Assembly: GCF_003149515.1 (NCBI RefSeq)
Contig: NZ_CP029145.1
Coordinates: 4,774,001 to 4,838,000, forward strand
Origin: Hymenobacter nivis
Lineage (GTDB): Bacteria; Bacteroidota; Bacteroidia; Cytophagales; Hymenobacteraceae
Direction: 5' to 3'
DNA length: 64,000 bases
Shown here: positions 35,982-43,544 of the stretch, one piece after another
How the letters are laid out: every line of letters starts with the position of its first letter
Numbering within the stretch: position 1 is the first letter of the stretch
Translations under genes and position numbers: made by a program
The notes under the pieces: generated by a model
The model's database searches: none
Seen by the model: only the letters and a program-made list of their open reading frames with translations
Told to the model about the DNA's origin: nothing

Positions 35982-36314
35982 CTACTTCTTTATCCCCACC
36001 AACATTAAAACAGGTAGTCCGTCGTCGCCAATTGCACCAGTAAATAGACCATCTTTCTTTTGCTCTGGGTCGAAGAAAAATGTCTGCGTTTTACCAGTAT
36101 TTTGGTAAGTGATGTAACAATAGTCGTAGCCCGTCTTGTCTTCTAGACCATTATCACGATTAAAAATAGGATCTTCCCACGACAGTGAAGATTTCTTGTT
36201 TCCAACTAAAGTTTAACCTGTTCCTCCTGCTTCTAGCTCAATCATTTTCTCTCCATTTGGAGAGTAGTAAATGCCCTTATAAGAGTTAAATTGGGTGCAA
36301 CTAGAGAATACATT
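35982..36314 (-). pseudogene. AT-rich hypothetical gene with an in-frame TAA
   Basis: A 110-codon frame with one internal stop, TAA at 36213-36215: MYSLVCTQFNSYKGIYYSPN then, after the stop, WEDPIFNRDNGLEDKTGYDY and ending GLPVLMLVGIKK. Codon use is AT-rich and unlike the neighbours. No clean start: the ATG at 36314 is preceded by stops, although an out-of-register ATG plus a hydrophobic stretch upstream suggests a lost signal peptide. No family recognised. 35808-35981 contains nothing gene-like. Confidence 0.45.
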
Positions 36315-36353
36315 AGCTACTATTCTAATAAAAAAATGTAGTGAATTTCATAA

Positions 36354-36593
36354 TTAAATTGGGTAAACGTTGCCATATTCATTTTCACGTAAGTGCCCCA
36401 TACTGATTAAAGCGTCGTATAATTTTTTTGCTTCCTCTTTACTCATTCCGAGGGCGTGATGAAACCATGCTAATATGCCGCTGGGATAGATGTAGCCTAA
36501 ACTTGTTGAGCCAAGGCCTTCCTTTCTAATTGCTTTCGTAAGAGAAGAAAAATCTTGGAAACCAAGCTCTTGAATCTTTTGAAGTAAAGTCAT
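36354..36593 (-). CDS. small hypothetical protein, AT-rich, probably acquired
   Basis: 79 residues: MTLLQKIQELGFQDFSSLTK, then GYIYPSGILAWFHHALGMSK and a helical C-terminus (EEAKKLYDALISMGHLREN). No signal peptide or membrane span. The base composition is far below the window mean, as in the decayed frame next to it, so both look like a transferred segment. No family recognised. A strong hairpin upstream (36652-36702) separates it from fabG. Confidence 0.6.
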   Translation of the reverse strand: MTLLQKIQELGFQDFSSLTKAIRKEGLGSTSLGYIYPSGILAWFHHALGMSKEEAKKLYDALISMGHLRENEYGNVYPI

Positions 36594-36651
36594 TTTGTTG
36601 AGAAGTTAAGAATTTTGCACATATAAATAAATTTATGGATTCTATAATAAT

Positions 36652-36702
36652 TAATGAATCCTTCTAAAATCTCAATGATTTAACTTTTAGAAGGATTCAT
36701 TA
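36652..36702. terminator. hairpin between fabG and the AT-rich segment
   Basis: TAATGAATCCTTCTAAAA and its perfect complement, 18-base arms with a 15-base loop, just after the fabG stop (36715, minus strand). Probably the fabG terminator. Confidence 0.7.
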
Positions 36703-36714
36703 TAGGCTTGCTCT

Positions 36715-37464
36715 CTACGTCAGCATGCCGCCGTCCACTTGCAGGACCTGGCCGGTGATGTAGCTGGAATCATCCGAGGCTAAAAACGCGGTGGCTTTGG
36801 CCACGTCGTCGGGCGAGCCGCCTCGCTTGAGGGGGATGGCTTTGCGCCACTCGTCCACTTGCTTGGCGTCGAGCGCGTCGGTCATTTCGGTTTCGATGAA
36901 GCCGGGGGCCACGGCGTTGCAGCGGATGTTGCGCGAGCCCAGCTCCAGGGCCACCGACTTAGTGAAGCCGATGATGCCGGCCTTGCTGGCGGCGTAGTTG
37001 GCCTGCCCGGCGTTGCCCTTGATGCCCACCACGCTGGTCATGTTGATGATGGAGCCGGATTTGGCGCGTATCATGGGCTTGGTGGCGGCCTTGGTGAGGT
37101 TGAAGACCGACTTGAGGTTCACGGTCAGTACGTTGTCCCACTGCTGCTCGCTCATGCGCATCAGTAGTCCGTCCTGCGTGATGCCGGCATTGTTGACGAG
37201 GATGTCGAGTTTGCCGAAGTCGGCCAGCACGTCTTCCACCAGTTTTTCGGCCTGGGCGTAGTCCGAGGCGTCGGAGCGGTAGCCCTTGGCTTTGGTGCCG
37301 TGGGCGGCCAGCTCGGCCTCCAGGGCCTGGCCTTTTTCCACTGACGATAAGTACGTGAAGGCCACCTGGGCCCCCAGCTGGGCAAAATGCGCGGCAATAG
37401 CGCGACCAATTCCTTTCGAGGCCCCGGTCACGAGGGCTACTTTTCCGGCGAGAGTCTGATTCAT
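36715..37464 (-). CDS. fabG: 3-oxoacyl-ACP reductase FabG
   Basis: 249 residues from ATG 37464. Classical short-chain dehydrogenase motifs: GKVALVTGASKGIGRAIAAHF (cofactor), LDILVNNAGITQDGLL, SIINMTSVVG with the catalytic Ser, GQANYAASKAGIIGFTKS with Tyr and Lys, VAPGFIETEMTDAL, and the C-terminal SSYITGQVLQVDGGM that is typical of FabG. It reduces 3-oxoacyl-ACP with NADPH in fatty acid elongation. Not in a fab cluster here. A TACCTTCG element lies four bases before the start. Confidence 0.95.
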   Translation of the reverse strand: MNQTLAGKVALVTGASKGIGRAIAAHFAQLGAQVAFTYLSSVEKGQALEAELAAHGTKAKGYRSDASDYAQAEKLVEDVLADFGKLDILVNNAGITQDGLLMRMSEQQWDNVLTVNLKSVFNLTKAATKPMIRAKSGSIINMTSVVGIKGNAGQANYAASKAGIIGFTKSVALELGSRNIRCNAVAPGFIETEMTDALDAKQVDEWRKAIPLKRGGSPDDVAKATAFLASDDSSYITGQVLQVDGGMLT

Positions 37465-37468
37465 GGGG

Positions 37469-37476
37469 CGAAGGTA
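37469..37476 (-). promoter_or_regulatory. -7-like element (TACCTTCG), four bases before fabG
   Basis: One mismatch from TAnnTTTG, with the same four-base gap to the ATG as at clpS, marC and the Cys-rich lipoprotein. Confidence 0.45.
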
Positions 37477-37487
37477 GGGGGGCTTGC

Positions 37488-37575
37488 CATTCCGGGCGCA
37501 GTGCGGAATCTGGGGCCCTGGTAGCGTCCTTTGCGCCATGCTTTGCACCTCAGATTCCTCGCTGCGCCCGAAATG
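37488..37575. repeat. palindromic repeat (CATTTCGGGCGCAGCGAGG type) covering a start codon
   Basis: Left arm CATTCCGGGCGCAGTGCGG... (37488-37511) and right arm ending CTGCGCCCGAAATG (37551-37575), about three mismatches. The ATG of the downstream reductase (37573) is the last codon-sized piece of the right arm. Member of the GTCAT...ATCT palindrome superfamily. Confidence 0.75.
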
Positions 37576-38820
37576 ACAGCGCATCACCACATCTGCATCC
37601 TGGGCGCGGGGCCCGGCGGGGCCACCGCCGCCCTGCATCTGGCCAACGCCGGCCAGCCCTGCCTGCTGCTTGACCGCGCCGCGTTTCCGCGCGACAAAGT
37701 GTGCGGTGACGCGCTGAGCGGCAAGGTGTTGATGGAGCTGAAGCGCATCGACGAAGCGCTACCGGCCCGGCTGGGGGCCCTGCCTGCGCAGGTGCCGAGC
37801 TGGGGTATCGACTTCTTCGCGCCCAACGGCCGCCGCCTGGCTATTCCCTTCAAGCCGCAGTTCGACAAGGCCACCGACCGCCCCGCCGGCCACGTGGCCA
37901 AGCGCCTCGATTTCGATAATTTCCTGGTGAACGAAGTGCGCCAGCGGCCCGAAATCGACTTCCGCGAAAACGTGGACGTGGCCCGCACCGAGCGCACCCC
38001 GGCCGGCGGCTGGCAGCTGTTCGACAAAGCCGGCAACCTGCTGGCCGAGTGCAAGTTACTACTGGTGGCCAACGGGGCGCAATCGGCGTTTGCACGCCAG
38101 GTGGCCGGCCACGCCCTGGAACCCGACCACCACTGCGTCGGCCTGCGCACCTACTACCGCGGCGTGGCCGGCCTCAGCCCCGATAATTTCATCGAGCTGC
38201 ACTTCATCAAGGAATTCCTGCCCGGCTACCTATGGGTGTTCCCGCTGCCCAATGGCCAGGCCAACGTGGGCGTGGGGATGCTTTCGAAGACCGTAGCGGC
38301 CAAAAAAATCAACCTGCGCCAGCGGCTCGATGAGATTTTGGCTACCCACCCGGCCCTGGCTCCACGCTTCGCACAGGCCGAGCGGTTGGGGCCCGTGCGC
38401 GGCTTCGGGCTGCCGCTGGGCTCGAAGCGGCGGGCGCTGTCGGGGCCCCATTACCTGTTGCTCGGCGACGCCGGCTCGCTCATCGACCCGTTTTCGGGCG
38501 AGGGTATTTCGCACGCCATGGTGAGCGGGCGCCACGCCGCCGTGTGGGCCGCCCAGGCCGTGGCCAGCGGCGATTTCAGCCCGCAATTCCTCCAGAACTA
38601 CGATAAGGCCGTGTACAACCGCCTTTGGCAGGAGCTACGCCTGAGCCGCGCCATGCAGCGGCTGCTCAACTTTCCCAGCCTGTTCAACATCGTGGCCAAC
38701 CGCGCCGCCAACAACCCCACGCTGGCCGAAACCCTCTCCGCCATGTTCCTCGATCTGGACCTGCGCGAGCGGTTGCGCAAGCCCAGCTTCTACTTTAAGC
38801 TGCTATTTGGAGGAAAGTGA
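37573..38820 (+). CDS. FAD-dependent oxidoreductase, geranylgeranyl reductase family
   Basis: 415 residues. FAD-binding ICILGAGPGGATAALHLANAG near the N-terminus, LLLDRAAFPRDKVCGDALSG (the PxxxKxCGDx motif of this family), and YLLLGDAGSLIDPFSGEGI near residue 300. Family members reduce geranylgeranyl groups of isoprenoid lipids or hydroxylate aromatic compounds, using NAD(P)H. It probably acts on a quinone side chain or carotenoid/lipid precursor, but substrate is inferred only from the family. The start codon lies in a palindromic repeat. Confidence 0.9.
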   Translation: MTAHHHICILGAGPGGATAALHLANAGQPCLLLDRAAFPRDKVCGDALSGKVLMELKRIDEALPARLGALPAQVPSWGIDFFAPNGRRLAIPFKPQFDKATDRPAGHVAKRLDFDNFLVNEVRQRPEIDFRENVDVARTERTPAGGWQLFDKAGNLLAECKLLLVANGAQSAFARQVAGHALEPDHHCVGLRTYYRGVAGLSPDNFIELHFIKEFLPGYLWVFPLPNGQANVGVGMLSKTVAAKKINLRQRLDEILATHPALAPRFAQAERLGPVRGFGLPLGSKRRALSGPHYLLLGDAGSLIDPFSGEGISHAMVSGRHAAVWAAQAVASGDFSPQFLQNYDKAVYNRLWQELRLSRAMQRLLNFPSLFNIVANRAANNPTLAETLSAMFLDLDLRERLRKPSFYFKLLFGGK

Positions 38821-38822
38821 TT

Positions 38823-38883
38823 TTTAGGGCCCCCAGCCGGTCATGCTGAACGCAGTGAAGCATGACCGGCTGGGGGCCCTAAA
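38823..38883. terminator. perfect 24-base hairpin between convergent genes
   Basis: TTTAGGGCCCCCAGCCGGTC... with its exact complement, 24-base arms and a 13-base loop TGAACGCAGTGAA. The upper arm and loop contain the CATGCTGAACGCAGTGAAG wording of the intergenic repeat family, so a repeat seems to have been used as terminator. It serves both flanking genes. Confidence 0.8.
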
Positions 38884-38902
38884 TAGAAGGCCTGAATGTG
38901 CG

Positions 38903-39790
38903 CTAAGGCCGACCGGCCGTGGGGCGTGGGGCCCGGATGGGCGTAGCCTTGATGGGTTCCTTGCCGTCGTTGCCCACGTAGCGGCGCAGGCTCTTGGCGG
39001 CGTTGGGGTTGAGGTCGGTGGCGCGCTCCAGGTCGCGGCGCGCCTCGGGCAGCTTGTCGAACGAGGCGTAGCTGATGCCGCGGTACTCCCAGGCGTCGGC
39101 GTAGGCCGAATCGAGCTGGATGGCGCGCGTGAAATCGGCCACGGCGGGCTTGTACTGGAGCATCTGCATTTTGGCCACGCCGCGGCCGAAGAATGATTCC
39201 TTGTCGTCGGGCCGGTACCGGAGGGCCCCGGCGAAGTCGGCGGCAGCGGCCTTGTACCGCTTCATCATCAGGTGGTTCACGCCGCGGTTGTAGTAGGCGT
39301 CGGGGTTGTTGCGCTGGTAGCGTAGGGCGGCCGAGTAGTCGAGCTGGGCGGCGGGGTACTCGTGCAGGTAGCTCTTGGCCTTGGCGCGCTGGAGCAGGGC
39401 GGCGGGGTCCTTAGGGCTGCGCTTGAGGGCGGCGTCGGCCGTGGCCAGCATCTGGCGGCACTCTGCGTTGGTCAGCTTCTTCTCGCGGGTGCGCTCGGCC
39501 GACGCCTCGCGGGCAGAGGGGGCCCTGGCGCCGGCGCCTTCGGTGGCTAGCACGCCAGCGCGGGCGTCGGGCGCCGAGCGGGCGGCCCCGGTCGAGTCAA
39601 CGAGCGGCACCGCGGGGGAAGTTACTGAATCAGTAGCCGGGGCGGGTGGGATAGCGGCCGGGGCGGCCAGGGTAGCGACGGATGCGCCGGCGGTGTGATT
39701 GGACTGCTCCTTTTCGGCGGTGGCGGCGCAGTTGGTGAGGGCCCCCAGCAGGCCCAGGGCCGCCAGCAGGGAAAGAGTCGAAGTGCGCAT
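38903..39790 (-). CDS. TPR-repeat lipoprotein
   Basis: 295 residues. Lipobox LLGALTNC (Cys21), then a disordered Ala/Pro/Ser/Thr-rich linker to about residue 100. TPR-type repeats occupy 105-275: NPDAYYNRGVNHLMMKRYKAAAADFAGALRY, ESFFGRGVAKMQMLQYKPAVADFTRAIQL and ADAWEYRGISYASFDKLPEARRDLERAT. It is predicted to be anchored in a membrane of the cell envelope, with protein-protein binding by the repeats. Partner unknown. Confidence 0.88.
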   Translation of the reverse strand: MRTSTLSLLAALGLLGALTNCAATAEKEQSNHTAGASVATLAAPAAIPPAPATDSVTSPAVPLVDSTGAARSAPDARAGVLATEGAGARAPSAREASAERTREKKLTNAECRQMLATADAALKRSPKDPAALLQRAKAKSYLHEYPAAQLDYSAALRYQRNNPDAYYNRGVNHLMMKRYKAAAADFAGALRYRPDDKESFFGRGVAKMQMLQYKPAVADFTRAIQLDSAYADAWEYRGISYASFDKLPEARRDLERATDLNPNAAKSLRRYVGNDGKEPIKATPIRAPRPTAGRP

Positions 39791-39938
39791 AAGGCAAAGG
39801 GAAAGCGAACCGCTTGGGCCGGGGTGGCCAAAACCGCGCTTTATACGGCCCGCCCCGCCCGGTGGCTGCCCGGCCGCAAGCAGGCGCGGGCACGTTCGGG
39901 GGCCCGGTGGGGTTTGGGGGAGTGCCGGGGTGCGCGGT

Positions 39939-39946
39939 TATCTTTG
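39939..39946 (+). promoter_or_regulatory. -7 element (TATCTTTG) for lpdA
   Basis: An exact TAnnTTTG match 81 bases before the lpdA start, giving a leader of about 75 nt that is T-rich near the gene. Confidence 0.5.
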
Positions 39947-40027
39947 CGCACTGGCCGGGGCAGCGGCCGGCCGGTGCTTTCCTTTCTCTTCTCGGTGATT
40001 TTACTTTCTCTTCTTTCGTAAGACTTT

Positions 40028-41422
40028 ATGGCATTGCAATTTGATTTGGTGGTGGTGGGCAGCGGCCCGGGCGGCTACGTGGCGGCTATCCGGGCGTCGC
40101 AGCTGGGGCTGAAAGTGGGCGTCATTGAGCGCGAAAGCCTCGGCGGCATCTGCCTCAACTGGGGCTGCATTCCTACCAAAGCGCTGCTGAAATCGGCGCA
40201 GGTATTCGAGTATTTTCACCACGCCGCCGACTACGGCCTGAGCGCCGAGGGCGTGGGCTTCGACTTCGCGAAAGTGGTGCAGCGCAGCCGCGGCGTAGCC
40301 GATGGCATGAGCAAGGGCATCAACTTCCTGTTCAAAAAGAACAAGATTGAAACCGTGATGGGTGTGGGCAAGCTGCTGGCCCCCGGCAAAGTGGAGGTCA
40401 CCAAGGCCGATGGCACCAAGGAAATGGTGGAGGCCAAGAGCATCATCCTGGCCACCGGTACCCGCGCCCGCCAGCTGCCCAACCTGCCGATTGACGACGT
40501 AAAAATCATCGGCTACCGCAAGGCCATGACCCTGGAGCAGATGCCCAAAAGGATGGTGGTGGTGGGCTCGGGGGCCATTGGCGTCGAGTTTGCCTACTTC
40601 TACCGCACCATGGGCGCGGAGGTCACCATCGTGGAGTTTATGCCCCGCATCGTGCCGGTGGAGGACGAGGAGATTTCGCGCCAGATGGAGAAATCCTACA
40701 AGAAAATTGGCATAAACATCCTCACCAATGCCGAAGTAACGAAGGTGGACACCAGCGGCCCCGGCTGCGTAGTGACCGTGAAAATGGCCAAGGGCGAGCA
40801 ACAAATTGACTGCGACATCGTGCTGAGCGCCGTGGGCATCCAACCTAACCTGGAGAACATCGGCCTCGAAGAACTGGGCATTAACGTGGAACGCGGCCGC
40901 GTGGTGGTGGACGATTTCTACCAGACCAACGTACCCGGCATCTACGCCATCGGCGACATCGTGCCGGGCCCCGCCTTGGCGCACGTGGCCTCGGCTGAGG
41001 GCATCATCTGCGTGGAGAAAATTGCCGGCCACCACCCCGAGCCCCTCAACTACCAGAACATCCCCGGCTGCACCTACGCCTCGCCCGAAATCGCCAGCGT
41101 GGGCTATACCGAAGCCGAAGCCAAGGCCAAAGGCTACGACATCCTGGTGGGCAAGTTCCCGTTCTCGGCCTCGGGCAAGGCCAGCGCCGCCGGCGCCAAG
41201 GATGGTTTCGTAAAAGTCATCTTTGACAAGAAGTACGGCGAGTGGCTGGGGGCCCACATGATTGGCGCCAACGTAACCGAGCTGATTGCCGAAGTAGTCG
41301 TAGCCCGCAAGCTTGAAACCACGGGCCACGAAATCATCAAGTCGGTGCACCCGCACCCCACCATGAGTGAGGCCATCATGGAAGCCGCCGCCGCCGCCTA
41401 CGGCGAAGTGATTCACCTGTAG
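40028..41422 (+). CDS. lpdA: dihydrolipoyl dehydrogenase
   Basis: 464 residues. FAD motif FDLVVVGSGPGGYVAAIRASQ, redox disulphide GGICLNWGCIP (Cys42, Cys47), NAD motif MVVVGSGAIGVEFAYFY, central GIYAIGDIVPGPALAHVASAEG, and the C-terminal catalytic HPHPTMSEA. It reoxidises dihydrolipoamide in pyruvate, 2-oxoglutarate and related dehydrogenase complexes in the cytoplasm. E1 and E2 genes are not in the window. A terminator follows. Confidence 0.98.
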   Translation: MALQFDLVVVGSGPGGYVAAIRASQLGLKVGVIERESLGGICLNWGCIPTKALLKSAQVFEYFHHAADYGLSAEGVGFDFAKVVQRSRGVADGMSKGINFLFKKNKIETVMGVGKLLAPGKVEVTKADGTKEMVEAKSIILATGTRARQLPNLPIDDVKIIGYRKAMTLEQMPKRMVVVGSGAIGVEFAYFYRTMGAEVTIVEFMPRIVPVEDEEISRQMEKSYKKIGINILTNAEVTKVDTSGPGCVVTVKMAKGEQQIDCDIVLSAVGIQPNLENIGLEELGINVERGRVVVDDFYQTNVPGIYAIGDIVPGPALAHVASAEGIICVEKIAGHHPEPLNYQNIPGCTYASPEIASVGYTEAEAKAKGYDILVGKFPFSASGKASAAGAKDGFVKVIFDKKYGEWLGAHMIGANVTELIAEVVVARKLETTGHEIIKSVHPHPTMSEAIMEAAAAAYGEVIHL

Positions 41423-41442
41423 GCTTTTCGGCCGAAACAATT

Positions 41443-41482
41443 AGAGGGCCCCGACTGCATTGTGCAGCCGGGGCCCTTTTTT
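41443..41482. terminator. Rho-independent terminator after lpdA
   Basis: AGGGCCCCGACTGCA and TGCAGCCGGGGCCCT pair (one mismatch) and are followed by six T. The convergent lipoprotein gene ends inside it. Confidence 0.88.
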
Positions 41483-42113
41483 ATTCTTTCAGAATCAACG
41501 TGCCGGGCCGCAATTCCGGCGTGATGGAATCAAGCCCCAGGGCCCTACGCCGGGCTTCCAGCGCGGCGGGGGCTTCGACGGGCGAGAGGTAGTTTTCCTC
41601 TCGCCCGTTGGCCAACACGCGACGCTCCGATTGGGTGCCGTAGCGCTGCGGCTGTCCCCGCTGGAGCAGGTAGCGGTCGAGGTAGGTGGCCCAGGTTTCG
41701 GCCGGAATCTCTTTGCGTTGAAAAGCTGCCTGCATATTGGGATAAAAGCGGGCGTGGACGGAATCGGGCGCGTGCTGCACAAACAAGAAAACGGCCTGCA
41801 TTCCGTCCTGGCCCACCTGGGCCGGGCGCGGCCAGCCGTAGCGGCCTAGCAGGCCCTGGAACTGGGCAAACCGGCCGGCGTCGCGTCGCGGCAGCCAGCG
41901 GTTGCCGCTGTCGGCCTGGGGCGAACTAAAGCCGTACCGCTTAAAGAGGGCGAATAGGCGCTGACGGTCAGCTTGATCGGCTGCGGCCAGTTGGGAAAGT
42001 TTTCGGCTGTACGCTGGGTTGAGGGGCGTTGCCGACGTAGGCTTGGTAATCCGGCTGTGGTGTCCGCAGCCACTCAGTAGCAGTAGAACCAGTAGAAACG
42101 AAGCTAAACGCAT
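41481..42113 (-). CDS. lipoprotein with a DUF6624-like domain
   Basis: 210 residues from ATG 42113. Lipobox LLLLSGC (Cys16). The mature protein is helical; residues about 40-135 contain the LSQLAAADQADRQ start, then RYGWPRPAQVGQDGMQAVFLFVQHAP, which are the landmarks of the DUF6624 domain as I recall it. This domain is common in Bacteroidota lipoproteins and has no known function. The gene begins next to the hairpin cluster at 42142-42301. Confidence 0.78.
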   Translation of the reverse strand: MRLASFLLVLLLLSGCGHHSRITKPTSATPLNPAYSRKLSQLAAADQADRQRLFALFKRYGFSSPQADSGNRWLPRRDAGRFAQFQGLLGRYGWPRPAQVGQDGMQAVFLFVQHAPDSVHARFYPNMQAAFQRKEIPAETWATYLDRYLLQRGQPQRYGTQSERRVLANGREENYLSPVEAPAALEARRRALGLDSITPELRPGTLILKE

Positions 42114-42141
42114 GTTACCTGCAATGCTAAATTTTAACTGC

Positions 42142-42301
42142 CAAGGATTCCTTGACAGATGCATTCTATGTAATCACGGCGCTACTTCACTGCTTCCAGT
42201 TGGTAAAGATTACTTACCAACTGCCATTACAAGCAGTTGTCCGGGATTACTGGACAACTTCAAAACCCAGTAGTCAAGAAATCCTTGACTACTGGGTTTT
42301 G
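42142..42301. repeat. cluster of four tandem hairpins
   Basis: Four unrelated-arm hairpins in 160 bases: CAAGGA-T-TCCTTG (42142-42154); CAGTTGGTAA/TTACCAACTG (42197-42223); AGTTGTCC/GGACAACT (42235-42259); and a perfect 18-base stem (42261-42278 with 42284-42301). Hairpins 2 and 3 have GATTAC in the loop. The region is AT-richer than its surroundings and lies in the gap 42114-42499. Confidence 0.75.
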
Positions 42302-42304
42302 AAA

Positions 42305-42493
42305 AAGGAATGTACATTTTTTGCACGTTCCTCCTGTCTCGACCGTAACCGCTGCCTCTACCACCCCGACGGCTCGCGTCGGCTGGCCGATAACGCCTTG
42401 GTGGCCCTCACGCTGCTCATCGCCGAAAGCAAGCCCGAGGACAAAGCCACAATGGTAACGCTGGTGGTGAACCTGATTAACCAGGATAATTAG
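42305..42493 (+). other. possible 3' coding remnant
   Basis: An open stretch ending in CLYHPDGSRRLADNALVALTLL and VTLVVNLINQDN has codon use like a real gene, but its 5' part in this frame runs through the hairpin cluster and is not protein-like. It may be the last ~50 codons of a lost gene, or a short gene with an unrecognised start. No family recognised. Confidence 0.3.
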
Positions 42494-42499
42494 CAGGGC

Positions 42500-43510
42500 T
42501 CACTTAGGGATGCTCAACTCGGCCTCTGCAAATTTCAGGAATTCGTATTCGGGCTGTAGTTCGCCGTCAAGAAGCGTTTTCTCGTTGAGAAATTCCGGCT
42601 GATTTTCGTTGGCCAAGTTCCAGGTGCCCACGTAATGAAGCTTATCGGCCGCCACTACGAACTGGTAGCGGGTAGCGCCTAACGTTCTGGCCGTGAAGTT
42701 ACTTGGTGGCTTGCGGACACTTTCCAAGTGGATCTTCAGGCCGCTCCACGCGGAGTCGGGAAATTCATATATGAACAAGGCATAGCGCCCGGCCGGCAGC
42801 GCGTAGCAGAAGGCATTTTCCCGCATAGTTTTCAGGACGGGTTTGACGTTGATGCGGAGAGATTTGTGGGTGGTCATGTTCACTAGGCGCACATACTGGC
42901 CCTGGCCCAAGGTATTGCCGCTGAGCCGCTGTAGAAAACGGCCGTATACCAGGCCTTTGCCAGCGGGCGGGTGCGGCAGGTTGCCGTTCCAACTCGCCAG
43001 GGGCAGCACGAGCTTCTGGTAGGGCCCCCAATCCAACGAATCGCCCGCGGGCGCGGTGCTGTTGCGAATGCCGAAGCTGATGGGCACCGTGAAACTGACG
43101 CTTACGGGCCGCCCGTTTTGGGTGCCAGGCCGCCACTGAATGCGTTCCAGGCGGCGGGCGTTGCGCAACACCTCAGCATCGACATCGGCACGGATGCCCT
43201 GCACCAACCTAACGTCGGTTGCGCGGCCCAAGGCGTTGATGTTGAACGAGAAAAATACCCGGCCCTGCACCCCGTCCCAGAGAGCCTGGGGAGGGAACCG
43301 CAGGCTGTCGTTGATAAATTTTACAATCCGCTCGTTGTTCGAGCGGGTGCTGTCGCCGGGTTCGAGTCCCGGAAATAGCGGCATACGTTCCACATAAGCG
43401 TATTTTTTGGCCCCAGCCGTATTGGCCTTGGCCGGGGCAGACTGACCAAAAGCGTTGCCAACTAATGACGATGCTAGAAAACTACCCAAAAGAATAAAAG
43501 TGTAGCGCAT
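42500..43510 (-). CDS. energy transducer TonB C-terminal domain protein
   Basis: 336 residues. Signal peptide MRYTFILLGSFLASSLVGNAFG, then a TonB_C-like domain (about 60-150): FINDSLRFPPQALWDGVQGRVFFSFNINALGRATDVRLVQGI and IQWRPGTQNGRPVSVSFTVPISF. The final ~170 residues are beta-rich and family-specific. It lacks an N-terminal TonB membrane anchor and Pro-rich spanner, so it is not a classical TonB; proteins of this kind are exported in Bacteroidota and their role is unclear. Ends six bases after the facing remnant. Confidence 0.85.
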   Translation of the reverse strand: MRYTFILLGSFLASSLVGNAFGQSAPAKANTAGAKKYAYVERMPLFPGLEPGDSTRSNNERIVKFINDSLRFPPQALWDGVQGRVFFSFNINALGRATDVRLVQGIRADVDAEVLRNARRLERIQWRPGTQNGRPVSVSFTVPISFGIRNSTAPAGDSLDWGPYQKLVLPLASWNGNLPHPPAGKGLVYGRFLQRLSGNTLGQGQYVRLVNMTTHKSLRINVKPVLKTMRENAFCYALPAGRYALFIYEFPDSAWSGLKIHLESVRKPPSNFTARTLGATRYQFVVAADKLHYVGTWNLANENQPEFLNEKTLLDGELQPEYEFLKFAEAELSIPK

Positions 43511-43544
43511 AATGGCCTAAGATAGGCCAATAGGGGCATAATTC

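Noticed and set aside
36300..36352. A one-base poly-T frameshift joining the ATG at 36352 to the decayed AT-rich frame as a lipoprotein
   Set aside because: Counting shows that two separate one-base changes would be needed, so the single-slip or phase-variation idea fails.
40001..41440. A 479-codon open frame antisense to lpdA
   Set aside because: Same shadow effect; lpdA on the other strand has all catalytic motifs.
42496..42530. CRISPR-like or tandem-repeat array near the hairpin cluster
   Set aside because: The hairpins do not share sequence or spacing, and there are no cas genes in the window.
43355..43375. A perfect tRNA T-arm lookalike (CCGGGTTCGAGTCCCGG)
   Set aside because: No D-arm, anticodon arm or acceptor stem upstream; it lies inside the TonB-domain protein gene and encodes part of its conserved N-terminal region.
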